A DNA stretch of 64,000 nt, from positions 310,001-374,000 of the forward strand of contig NZ_JACKXD010000003.1 of the NCBI RefSeq assembly GCF_014212355.1, given 5' to 3'. The DNA is from Halobellus ruber (GTDB taxonomy: Archaea; Halobacteriota; Halobacteria; Halobacteriales; Haloferacaceae). Under the pieces are notes generated by a model, which was not told the DNA's origin, did not search any database, and saw only the letters and a list, made by a program, of their open reading frames with translations. Made by a program: the position numbers and the translations under genes. Below, piece by piece: positions 26,021 to 33,930 of the stretch (positions are counted from its first letter, which is position 1; the number at the start of each line of letters is the position of its first letter).

Positions 26021-26659
26021 ATGGCAAACCGACGGAAGTTCATCGCCGGTCTGGGCGCATTGGTTTCAGGTAGCGCAGCTGCAGTGGGTACGGGTGCGTT
26101 CACGAGTGTGAGTGCCAGTCGGAGTGTCGCAGTCACCGTGGCGGACGACTCCGACGCGCTGCTCAGGATTATTCCTGACGAACGCAGTGGCTCGCAGACT
26201 CCGAACGCGCAGGAATACGTCGACACCTCCGGTGGAACGGTCAGCCTCGACATCACCGGTACCGACTCCGGCGCGACGGGGATCAACGACAACGCCACGA
26301 CAATCATCGACGACATACTCACCATCGAGAACCAGGGCACGCAGGGCGTGTACGTCGGCTACACTCACCCAGCGAGCCCGAACGGAAACTTCGCGCTCTT
26401 TCACGAGGATCAGGACTTCCGCGGGCCTGGTGGCGGGAGCAATTACGATGCCAGCGCCGGGAACTACAACAACGACGGCCAGCTGAACATCGACACTGCC
26501 CCCGACGCCGATGGCGACGGAAATCCGGACCTCGTCTTCCTTGGTCCAGGTGATAAGCTGGAGCACATCGGCGTGTTCTTCTTCGGCAGCCCCGACGCTA
26601 GCGCGATCAGCGCCGACCCGATCACGTTTGAGGCTGCTGCTAGCTTCGACGACCTATAA
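26021..26659 (+). CDS. Secreted DUF1102-family protein 1
   Basis: 212 residues. The N-terminus MANRRKFIAGLGALVSGSAA has the twin-arginine pattern RRKFIA and runs into VGTGAFTSVSASRSVAVTVA. The mature part begins with ADDSDALL, a segment shared by all paralogues, and contains the conserved IENQGTQGVYVGY strand. The fold is expected to be a beta-sandwich exported to the cell surface. DUF1102 proteins resemble bacterial TasA/CalY fibre proteins in signal-site pattern and in association with a SipW-type peptidase (encoded at 38614); a role as matrix fibre subunit is inferred. It is followed after two bases by a MITE-like palindrome. Confidence 0.7.
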   Translation: MANRRKFIAGLGALVSGSAAAVGTGAFTSVSASRSVAVTVADDSDALLRIIPDERSGSQTPNAQEYVDTSGGTVSLDITGTDSGATGINDNATTIIDDILTIENQGTQGVYVGYTHPASPNGNFALFHEDQDFRGPGGGSNYDASAGNYNNDGQLNIDTAPDADGDGNPDLVFLGPGDKLEHIGVFFFGSPDASAISADPITFEAAASFDDL

Positions 26660-26660
26660 T

Positions 26661-26740
26661 ATACTGTTGGCTATAACTACGTGAAAATTTTCGACACCCC
26701 GAGGTGTCGAAATCCTTCACGTGACTATAGCCGACAGTAT
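26661..26740. repeat. MITE-like palindrome, family A, copy 2
   Basis: 80 bases bounded by ATACTGTTGGCTATA and its near-complement, with inner TCGACACCCCGAGGTGTCGA. Nearly the same as the copy at 38126. It separates two DUF1102 genes and could form a long hairpin in the transcript. Confidence 0.75.
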
Positions 26741-26754
26741 AACAGTACTTGACA

Positions 26755-27336
26755 ATGAACCGACGAAGTTTCCTCGCCACTGTTGGCACGGCGGCGGCAG
26801 GCGTCTCGGCAGCGGTAGGTACCGGTGCGTTCACCAGCGTGAGCGCCGACCGAAGCATCAGCGTCCAGGTCGCCGATGACGCCGACGCGTTCCTCGCGAT
26901 GGAGCCCTCGTCCGGCCCGAACGGCGACTACGCGAGCAGTAACGATGGCGAACTTGTCGTGCAACTCGATGGAAGCGACGAGACACCACCCGGTGACGGC
27001 GTGAACGACGACGCCGTGACGGAGCTGTTCGACGTGTTCCGAATCCGAAATCAGGGGACACAGACGATATACCTCTACATCACAGACTCGTCACCACAGG
27101 TCACGTTCAAACTGGGCAGGGTATCTCGCGGGAATCCCATTAAAGATAATCCTGTCTCACGCTTGACCCCGAATGAAGTGGTGACGGTCGAAGGAATCGA
27201 CAACGCCGTACAGGTTGGCGTCGGTCTCGAAGTAAAAATCCATCTGGTCGTCGATACGACCGGCGACTCGACACCTGAATCACTGTTAGACGAGGTGACG
27301 ATTCAGGCACAGGCGCAAAAACCCAGTTCATTCTGA
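26755..27336 (+). CDS. Secreted DUF1102-family protein 2
   Basis: 193 residues. Tat-type signal MNRRSFLATVGTAAAGVSAA, then VGTGAFTSVSADRSISVQ and the family block ADDADAFLAM. The conserved RIRNQGTQTIYLYI strand follows, and then a strand-rich C-terminal half. The ATG at 26755 is preceded by the palindromic element rather than by the T-arm-like leader element. Likely an exported surface or fibre subunit by analogy with its paralogues; no catalytic motif is seen. Confidence 0.7.
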   Translation: MNRRSFLATVGTAAAGVSAAVGTGAFTSVSADRSISVQVADDADAFLAMEPSSGPNGDYASSNDGELVVQLDGSDETPPGDGVNDDAVTELFDVFRIRNQGTQTIYLYITDSSPQVTFKLGRVSRGNPIKDNPVSRLTPNEVVTVEGIDNAVQVGVGLEVKIHLVVDTTGDSTPESLLDEVTIQAQAQKPSSF

Positions 27337-27350
27337 GTTATGAACTGGTG

Positions 27351-27388
27351 CCCACGCTGGCGTACGGCGGTTCGATTCCGCCGGTGGG
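27351..27388 (+). promoter_or_regulatory. tRNA T-arm-like leader element, copy 1
   Basis: Reads CCCAC, a ten-base spacer, then GGCGG-TTCGATT-CCGCC, then GGTGGG. The inner part is a five-pair stem with a seven-base loop matching the tRNA T-loop rule TTCRANY. The outer CCCAC pairs with GTGGG like an acceptor stem. It ends 21 bases before ATG 27410. Four related copies lie before other operon heads in this locus. Confidence 0.7.
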
Positions 27389-27409
27389 TCTTCGCAGCGA
27401 CGATCAAAT

Positions 27410-28528
27410 ATGAACCGACGAACGTTCCTCGCCACGCTCGGCGCGGCGACGGCAGGCACCTCGGCAGCAGTGGGCACCGGCGCGTTCACCAGCGTGAGCG
27501 CCGACCGAAGCATCAGCGTCCAGGTCGCCGATGACGCCGACGCGTTCCTCCGCATCGGGCCGTGCACCGACGACAGCGGGAATCAAACCCCGAACTCGGC
27601 CTACGCACAGTTCGATGGGGGGACGTTCACCCTGGATCTCACCGGCGCAAACAGCAACGACCCGCCGGCGGGAAGCGGCGTCAACGCCAATGCCGTCTCT
27701 CGGTTCGACGACGTCTTCGAGATTCGGAACCAGGGCACGCAGCCGATCGGGGCGTGGTTGGAGACCGCCGACCCCGCAACGACGCCGGACGGCGACCCGA
27801 AGATCGAGTTCTACCGCGACGGCGACCCGGGCAGCGACATCGTCGCCGAGGGGAACAGCCTGAACGCGAAGTGCCTCGACGTCGGTGAGCGGCTCTGTAT
27901 CGGGTTCAGGATCCGGACCGAAAGCGACGACGAAGACGAGACCGACCTGTTCGACACCGGGACGCTTCCGGGGTCGAACGGGGAGGAGTTGGTCGTCAAC
28001 GGCGATGTGGATGTCGCCTGTGGTGCGCCCGGTGGGAGCGGCGGAGCGACCGCTCCCGATCCAACGCGTCTGGACACCGGCGAGCAGGATTGGACGGTCA
28101 TCGCGCTCCCGCCGGAGGCGAGAGCCGAAGCCCCGGCGGAGCCTCCATACGAGGCGTTCACCGTCGATCCGCCGGACGTGTGGGCAACCTCTGGGGAAGC
28201 AGAGTGGATCGATCCCTTCGACGACGGCGGTCGGGAGGACGACCCCGCAGACGAGAGCGTCCCCTTCGTGTACGAACTGAACTTCGAGACGACCGGCGAA
28301 CGAACACTGACGATAGAGGAGTACGGCTCCGACAATCCCGTCGAGTTCTTCCTCGACGGATCGAACATCGGCGGAAGCAACGGCAAAAACGCGTTCAAAT
28401 CGCTACGGTCGAACGTTCCAGCTCAGGATATCGACGCCGGAGAGCACACACTCCGTGCCGAGGTGCTCAACAACCCCGGTGCGGATGGTAATCCGACAGG
28501 TCTACTAGTCGCAGCGAGGCTCGAATGA
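27410..28528 (+). CDS. Secreted DUF1102-family protein 3 with C-terminal jelly-roll-like domain
   Basis: 372 residues. Tat-type signal MNRRTFLATLGAATAGTSAA, VGTGAFTSVSADRS and the DUF1102 domain to about 200. A Gly/Ala linker then leads to a C-terminal domain (about 225-372) with VYELNFETTGERTLTIEEYG and FFLDG, consistent with a galactose-binding-like jelly-roll that could bind polysaccharide. Its stop overlaps the ATG of the next gene by four bases (ATGA at 28525), so the two are translationally coupled. The T-arm-like element precedes it. Confidence 0.68.
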   Translation: MNRRTFLATLGAATAGTSAAVGTGAFTSVSADRSISVQVADDADAFLRIGPCTDDSGNQTPNSAYAQFDGGTFTLDLTGANSNDPPAGSGVNANAVSRFDDVFEIRNQGTQPIGAWLETADPATTPDGDPKIEFYRDGDPGSDIVAEGNSLNAKCLDVGERLCIGFRIRTESDDEDETDLFDTGTLPGSNGEELVVNGDVDVACGAPGGSGGATAPDPTRLDTGEQDWTVIALPPEARAEAPAEPPYEAFTVDPPDVWATSGEAEWIDPFDDGGREDDPADESVPFVYELNFETTGERTLTIEEYGSDNPVEFFLDGSNIGGSNGKNAFKSLRSNVPAQDIDAGEHTLRAEVLNNPGADGNPTGLLVAARLE

Positions 28529-29760
28529 ACCGACGAAAATTCATCGCCACGATCGGCACGGCGGCGGCAGGCGCCTCGGCGACAGTCGGCACGGGTGCGT
28601 TCACGAGTGTGAGCGCCGACCGCAGCGTCAGCGTCCAAGTTGCTGACGACGCCGACGCGTTCCTGGCGATGACGCCGTCGAACGGGCCCAACGGCGAGTT
28701 TGCCGAGACGACCGGCGACGGAACGATCGCCCTGGCTCTCACCGACACCGACGCGGGTGGAAGCGGTCTCGGCACGGACTCCGTTTACGAGTTCGACGAC
28801 GTGTTCCGGATCACCAACCAGGGCACCCAGCCGGTCTACGCCTGGGCCACCTTTGCGGGCGCGAGCGGGGACTTCACTCCCAACGGAACGAACACCGACA
28901 TCTACCTGTACCCGAACGGTGACTCTGACGACCAGCTCCAGGACAGCGACGAGGACGTGCTCTACCTCGGGGTCGGGCAGTCGGCACAGATCGGAGTCTA
29001 CGTTGATACCACAGACGTAACCACCGATCAGGACCTGACGATGACGGTCAATGCCGACGTCGAGAACCCGGCGAGCGGGGCCACCGTCGGCGGTGGCGGC
29101 ACCACGATCCCCGGCCCGACGAACGGCCTAGTGAGTTACTGGCCGCTCGACAGTGTTGGCGACGGGACCGCCGAGGATATCGTGGGAACCAACGACGGGG
29201 CGCTGAACGGCGGCGTGTCAGCCGTCTCCGGGGAGGTAGATGGTGCAGCGGCCTTCGACGGGAGCGACGACTACGTGAACGTCCCGGACGACCCGAGTTT
29301 GGACCTCACCGGGGCGCTTACGCTGGCCGCGTGGGTGAAACCGTCGAGCGATCAGGACAACTACGCTCGAATCCTCTCGCGCGAGCAGAGCGGTGCAGGA
29401 AACCGGCAGTACAACCTCGGCGTCGATGCGGACGCCACCGACCCGCGGACAGTCGTCGACACAGCAGGAGCCAACGGCGTAGAAGTGTCGGCGACGGTCA
29501 CGTTCACCGATGACAGCTGGCACCACGCCGCGCTCACGTTCGACACGTCGGACGCGGTTCGGCTGTACATCGACGGCACGGAGGAAGACTCCACACCGGT
29601 GAACGCCCCGCTGGTGAGCCGATCGTCAACAGTGAAGTTCGGCGCGCCAGCCCATCTGCCGGGTAAAGACTTCTTCACTGGCCGGATCGACGACGTTCGG
29701 ATCTACGACCGGGCTCTCTCAGCCACGGAGGTGAGCGATCTCTACGGCGACACGAACTGA
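28525..29760 (+). CDS. Secreted DUF1102-family protein 4 with LamG domain
   Basis: 411 residues. Tat-type signal MNRRKFIATIGTAAAGASAT, VGTGAFTSVSADRS and a DUF1102 domain to about 185. A concanavalin/LamG domain follows at about 200-411: GLVSYWPLDS, AAFDGSDDYV, LTLAAWVKP, SWHHAALTFD and the closing DDVRIYDRALSATEVSDLY. LamG domains bind glycans or surface proteins. The DUF1102 part is very close to that of the gene at 33931, which carries a beta-helix instead, so domain shuffling on a common anchor is evident. Coupled to the preceding gene by overlapping stop and start. Confidence 0.8.
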   Translation: MNRRKFIATIGTAAAGASATVGTGAFTSVSADRSVSVQVADDADAFLAMTPSNGPNGEFAETTGDGTIALALTDTDAGGSGLGTDSVYEFDDVFRITNQGTQPVYAWATFAGASGDFTPNGTNTDIYLYPNGDSDDQLQDSDEDVLYLGVGQSAQIGVYVDTTDVTTDQDLTMTVNADVENPASGATVGGGGTTIPGPTNGLVSYWPLDSVGDGTAEDIVGTNDGALNGGVSAVSGEVDGAAAFDGSDDYVNVPDDPSLDLTGALTLAAWVKPSSDQDNYARILSREQSGAGNRQYNLGVDADATDPRTVVDTAGANGVEVSATVTFTDDSWHHAALTFDTSDAVRLYIDGTEEDSTPVNAPLVSRSSTVKFGAPAHLPGKDFFTGRIDDVRIYDRALSATEVSDLYGDTN

Positions 29761-29820
29761 TCCGACGGCGTCACTCCAGTGTCGGACGCGGGTCAGGTGA
29801 CTGACGCGACATCACAGCGT

Positions 29821-29858
29821 CCCACGCTGGCGTACGGCGGTTCGACTCCGCCGGTGGG
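29821..29858 (+). promoter_or_regulatory. tRNA T-arm-like leader element, copy 2
   Basis: The same 38-base layout as at 27351, including the identical spacer, with loop TTCGACT, another valid T-loop. It ends 27 bases before ATG 29886. Confidence 0.7.
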
Positions 29859-29885
29859 CTTCGCCTGAAAGGGCACATAATACAT

Positions 29886-30410
29886 ATGAACCGAAGACAG
29901 GTCCTGGCGGCGATAGGAGCACTCAGCGGTGGGGGCGCAGTCGTCACCGGTACGGGTGCATTCACCAGTGTAGAGGCGAATCGAGATGTCGCAGTCCAAG
30001 TGGCCGACGACACGGACGCTTTCCTGCGTATGGCAGCCGCGGGCGAGGGCAACGACGAGTACATCACGACCAACGGCGGCGAACTCGGAATCGATCTGAC
30101 GAGCAGCAATCCGACTAATGCGGGCGGTCAGGGCGTTAATGCCAACGCGACGACAGTCATCGCAGACCTGTTCGAAATTCAAAATCAGGGGACTCAGGAA
30201 ATCGACGTTGAGGTGACGCCGCTGGCATTTGTCGACAGTGGCAGTGGAGACACGCTGATTGTGCTCGTCGTCCCGCAGACGAACTTCCCGTCGGTGACGC
30301 TCGGCGTCGGCGACACCGAGACGTATAGCCTGCTAGTCGACTCCTTCCCCGGCGGGGGGAATCTGGAGATTAGCGATACCATCACCGTGACTGGGGAGGC
30401 AACGAACTGA
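29886..30410 (+). CDS. Secreted DUF1102-family protein 5
   Basis: 174 residues. N-terminus MNRRQVLAAIGALSGGGAVV then TGTGAFTSVEANRDVAVQVA. RR is present although the Tat consensus F-L is V-L here. A compact DUF1102 domain with ADDTDAFLRM and FEIQNQGTQEIDVEV fills the rest. The last base of its stop codon is the first base of the next gene's ATG, so this secreted protein is translationally coupled to a beta-helix protein that lacks its own signal peptide. This may mean the two are exported or assembled together. Confidence 0.7.
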   Translation: MNRRQVLAAIGALSGGGAVVTGTGAFTSVEANRDVAVQVADDTDAFLRMAAAGEGNDEYITTNGGELGIDLTSSNPTNAGGQGVNANATTVIADLFEIQNQGTQEIDVEVTPLAFVDSGSGDTLIVLVVPQTNFPSVTLGVGDTETYSLLVDSFPGGGNLEISDTITVTGEATN

Positions 30411-32365
30411 TGACGCTCACGATCACCGACTTCGTCGAGCAAGTCGACGGGGTGACCATCGAGGACATCCCGCCGCAAACGCGACAGCGAATCAACGACG
30501 GCCTCGCCGGGCTCACCAGTGGGACGGACGGCGGTGACGGCACTGCCGGCCCGATCAATGAGGACGCAATTCTCGTCAGTAAGAGCCTCGACGGTCGCGC
30601 CGGATTCACCAGTATTCAGGACGCGATCGACGGGAACAATCGGCAGAACGGCGCGTCCGACTCCGGTGCTGACGCGGGCGATACGATCTTCGTCGAGTCA
30701 GGACGGTACGACGAGACGGTGACCGCCGGCTTGGAGGACCTGACGATTAGAGCCGTCAACTCGGGTGCACCGCTGGTCACAGGACAGGTCATCGCGACCG
30801 GTACCGGAGTGACGATCGACGGGCTCAGGGTTTCGCCGCCGGACCCCGGCGACACGCAGGGCGCAGACGAGGCGATCCGGGTCGCCGGCGGTGCCGACGA
30901 CGTCACTATCGTGGACAACGTGGTTGAGGACTTTGCACGAAACACCGGGACGGAGTTCACCGGCGTCGACGGAATCAACGTCTTCGGCGGCAGCGGCGAC
31001 GATGAAATAAAGAACGCCACTGTCAAGAACAATCTGGTACAGCGGCTACAGAACACGGGGGGGCCAGAAGCCGAGTTCCCCGGCGGCGCCGCCGGCATCA
31101 GCATCCAGGGGAACGTCACGAACCCGACCGTCGAAGGGAACTTCGTCAGGGATATCGGACAGGAGGTCACGAACTTCGGGTTCGGCATCGTCGTCCGTGG
31201 CACCGGGAACCCTACCGAGGAGACCCCGACCGGCGTTACGATCAGGAACAACGGTATCAGGAACGTCCTTTCGGACCCCGAGAGCCCGACCGTCGGCGTT
31301 GGTGTCGGTCTCGAAGCTGGTGACGCGGATGACGTGACGTTCTTCAGCAATAGTATCAGAAACGCGACGTTCCTGCTCGAGGACAAGACGGCGACGATCG
31401 ACCTGCGCAGTTTTGCCAACGACAATCAGCTCAACCGGGGGGCACTTCTCGAAAACGGAGACTTCGAGGGCGTTCCTGGCGGTGCCCCAGTGCGAAACGT
31501 CATCTTCGACAGTATCCAGCTCGCGCTCGACTTCGTCCCTGCTGTGTCAACAGAAGACACGGAAATGTCAACTGACGATATGGATAGTCCATTTGCAGAC
31601 GTACCAATAGTCGAAGTTATAGACGGAGCGTCTGCGTACGATCCGGTCACGATAGACAAGTCCCTGATCCTCGAGTCGTTTGACGACAGACCGACGATCG
31701 ACGCGAGCGGGTCGAATCCTGGAATCGCCATCGAAGCGTCGTTCACGGTGGTCGATGGATTCGAGATTACCGGGGATAATAGCACCGTCGCGGGAATCTC
31801 GGTCCGGACCAGCAAGGGGGCGACCAATGATGTCGTCATTGTAGATAACGTTATCAGGAATATCACCGGTGCCGGCGGCGGTGGCGATGTCGGCGTGAGC
31901 TTCGGGATTCTCTCGTTCGGCGACCAGCGGCTGACGAGGCTGTTCGTTGGAGGAAACGTCGTCGAGAACATCGGTCGGACGAACGCCCCCGATGTCGACG
32001 GGCAGGACGGCGTCCCTGGATTCGGGATGCAACTCGAGGAGATTGGCCCGCCGACCGGGGACAGCGCCGGCCCTCCTTTCGGCGCGATTGTCGACGGCAA
32101 CACCGTGCGGAATATGCGCGGCACTGCGACCGACAGCGGCAGCAACAAAATCACGAACTACGGGATCGGGATCCAGCCGCTCGACGACAACAGCGTGCCG
32201 GGCGATGATTTCCCGGCTGCTGCAGAGGTGGTGGATAACACCATCCAGAACGCCGCGGTCGGGATCGTCGGCGGCGACACGGCATTCCCATCAGATGCAT
32301 ACGAGGAGAATAATACGTTCACCAGTGTGAACGATAACATCAGAGGTTTGTCAAATCTATCTTAA
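30410..32365 (+). CDS. Right-handed beta-helix protein without signal peptide
   Basis: 651 residues. The first 30 residues (MTLTITDFVEQVDGVTIED) form a small conserved module shared with the protein at 32547 (MPLTIADFFEQVDGLSIED). The rest is a parallel beta-helix of the pectin-lyase fold: FTSIQDAIDG, then many turns such as DNVVEDFARNTGTEF and RNNGIRNVL, rich in Asn, Asp and Gly. No membrane segment or export signal is seen at the N-terminus. The coupled upstream gene supplies a Tat-signal protein, so co-export by hitchhiking is possible. It may bind or cleave surface polysaccharide; no catalytic residue can be assigned. Confidence 0.7.
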   Translation: MTLTITDFVEQVDGVTIEDIPPQTRQRINDGLAGLTSGTDGGDGTAGPINEDAILVSKSLDGRAGFTSIQDAIDGNNRQNGASDSGADAGDTIFVESGRYDETVTAGLEDLTIRAVNSGAPLVTGQVIATGTGVTIDGLRVSPPDPGDTQGADEAIRVAGGADDVTIVDNVVEDFARNTGTEFTGVDGINVFGGSGDDEIKNATVKNNLVQRLQNTGGPEAEFPGGAAGISIQGNVTNPTVEGNFVRDIGQEVTNFGFGIVVRGTGNPTEETPTGVTIRNNGIRNVLSDPESPTVGVGVGLEAGDADDVTFFSNSIRNATFLLEDKTATIDLRSFANDNQLNRGALLENGDFEGVPGGAPVRNVIFDSIQLALDFVPAVSTEDTEMSTDDMDSPFADVPIVEVIDGASAYDPVTIDKSLILESFDDRPTIDASGSNPGIAIEASFTVVDGFEITGDNSTVAGISVRTSKGATNDVVIVDNVIRNITGAGGGGDVGVSFGILSFGDQRLTRLFVGGNVVENIGRTNAPDVDGQDGVPGFGMQLEEIGPPTGDSAGPPFGAIVDGNTVRNMRGTATDSGSNKITNYGIGIQPLDDNSVPGDDFPAAAEVVDNTIQNAAVGIVGGDTAFPSDAYEENNTFTSVNDNIRGLSNLS

Positions 32366-32481
32366 CGAGGCCCGTTTGGAACCTGACACACTGAACAGGG
32401 ACGAATCGCGATGCGAAACGGCCTGACACTCAAACGAGACGCCCCACGATGGTACACACGACCACCGGATGTAGGTGGTGG

Positions 32482-32524
32482 CCACGTTCACTCCGTGGCG
32501 CGGCGGTTCGACTCCGCCGGTGGG
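32482..32524 (+). promoter_or_regulatory. tRNA T-arm-like leader element, copy 3 (with extra hairpin)
   Basis: The 3' part is CGGCGG-TTCGACT-CCGCCG followed by GTGGG, the same T-arm as the other copies. The 5' part here forms a hairpin of its own: CCACG, a seven-base loop TTCACTC, CGTGG, with the proportions of an anticodon arm (loop triplet CAC). It ends 22 bases before ATG 32547. No D-arm and too short a variable loop, so not a functional tRNA. Confidence 0.6.
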
Positions 32525-32546
32525 CCTGCGGAACACACACGCACAT

Positions 32547-33824
32547 ATGCCCCTGACGATCGCCGACTTCTTCGAACAGGTGGACGGACTCTCCATCGAG
32601 GACGCACCGCCCGAACTGCGCGCCCGGATCGACGAGGAACTCGCGGACCTGACGAACGGGATCACGGGGCCGCAGGGCGAACCGAGCACGGGACCTTCGC
32701 CGGGGGATCCCGATGTCGTCGTGGTGGATAAAGAGGGCGGGGGTGATTTCACCAGTATACAAGACGCGGTCGACGACCCCGATACGGAACCCGGCAACAC
32801 CATCCTCATCAGGCCCGGAACGTACGCCACGGGTGACGAAGTCGAAGTTACCGACCCCGGAGAACTTCGGTTGGTCGGGTCCGGCAGCGGGAGCGACCCG
32901 GCCTCAAACACGGTACTCGAAGGGCAACTCAAGGTCTTAGTCGAGGAGGCCGCTGGCAACGGCGTCACGATGCGAGACCTCCGAATAGAGGGTGTCGATG
33001 ACGACGGCGCCGCGATCGATGCTACCGCCGCGTTCGGTGGGAGTGCGCTGCGCGAGATCGGCGTCGAGAACGTCACGTTTGTGAACAACGACTTCGAGGG
33101 ATTGGACATCCAGGACCCGGCCGAAGACCTCGCGGTGCGGGACTGCCTGATCGAAAATAACGGTGACAACGGTATCGAGGGGGAGGACATCACGAACGCA
33201 GTCGTCTCGGACTGTACGATCAAAAACAACGACGGGGAGGCGATCGATTTCAATGCTGTCGACTCGCTCGTAATCGACGGATGTACGATCCGTAATAATG
33301 ACGATGGCGTCGAGTTCGACGGCGACGCAGTGGATCTCACCGTGACCGACTCGACGATTGCCAGCAACGATAGCGACGGGGTCTTCGGTAACAACGTGAA
33401 CAATGGGACGATACGGAACTGCCTGATCGAAGACAACGATACCGAAGGGATCGACATCGACGGCGGCAATAACCTCACCATCGAGCAGTGTACGGTTCGG
33501 AATAACGGCGGAAACGGGATCGAATTCGACTTCACCGACGTCGGGAATCTCACGATCACCGAGTCGGTGGTAGACAACAGCGGTGACTCGGGAGTCTTCT
33601 TCGACGACGGTGAGGTCACCGACTCCACCATCGAGCGAAGCAACATCACGAACAGCGGGGATTTCGGCGTGGAGATTGGGTCTGGCGCCACTGTAACCAG
33701 TCTGTCGGTCGTCGACTCGTATCTCGACGGAAACACGGACGGCGGCGTCGAGAGTGGAAGTAGTATCACGACGACTGGACTGCGGTCGAAGTTGGTGTCC
33801 GGAGCGGGGGAGAACGGCAGTTGA
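32547..33824 (+). CDS. Right-handed beta-helix protein without signal peptide, paralogue
   Basis: 425 residues. Start at ATG 32547 gives MPLTIADFFEQVDGLSIED, the same N-terminal module as the gene at 30410. After a collagen-like GITGPQGEPSTGPSPG linker comes GGGDFTSIQDAVDDPD and a highly regular beta-helix. Turns repeat as C-x-I-x-N-N-D-G-x-x-I/V-x-F/I (for example CTIRNNDDGVEFDG, CTVRNNGGNGIEFDF). No export signal is visible. Unlike the paralogue it is not coupled to a secreted gene but has its own T-arm-like leader. Probably a surface or matrix component; the ligand is unknown. Confidence 0.72.
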   Translation: MPLTIADFFEQVDGLSIEDAPPELRARIDEELADLTNGITGPQGEPSTGPSPGDPDVVVVDKEGGGDFTSIQDAVDDPDTEPGNTILIRPGTYATGDEVEVTDPGELRLVGSGSGSDPASNTVLEGQLKVLVEEAAGNGVTMRDLRIEGVDDDGAAIDATAAFGGSALREIGVENVTFVNNDFEGLDIQDPAEDLAVRDCLIENNGDNGIEGEDITNAVVSDCTIKNNDGEAIDFNAVDSLVIDGCTIRNNDDGVEFDGDAVDLTVTDSTIASNDSDGVFGNNVNNGTIRNCLIEDNDTEGIDIDGGNNLTIEQCTVRNNGGNGIEFDFTDVGNLTITESVVDNSGDSGVFFDDGEVTDSTIERSNITNSGDFGVEIGSGATVTSLSVVDSYLDGNTDGGVESGSSITTTGLRSKLVSGAGENGS

Positions 33825-33869
33825 GCAGTATGAGTTCCACGCTGGACGTTGCAATTTAAAATAAATTAG

Positions 33870-33909
33870 CCCACGCACGGCATTTCGGCGGTTCGATCCC
33901 GCTGGTGGG
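33870..33909 (+). promoter_or_regulatory. tRNA T-arm-like leader element, copy 4
   Basis: CCCAC, a twelve-base spacer, GGCGG-TTCGATC-CCGCT and GGTGGG. One T-stem pair is changed from G-C to G-T, which still pairs in RNA. The loop keeps TTCRANY. It ends 21 bases before ATG 33931. Confidence 0.65.
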
Positions 33910-33930
33910 TCTTCGGAGCGACAATCAAAT

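Noticed and set aside
32457-32530. Possible complete tRNA-Val(CAC) gene around leader element copy 3
   Set aside because: T-arm and an anticodon-like hairpin exist, but there is no D-stem, the variable loop is too short and the acceptor pairs only five bases.
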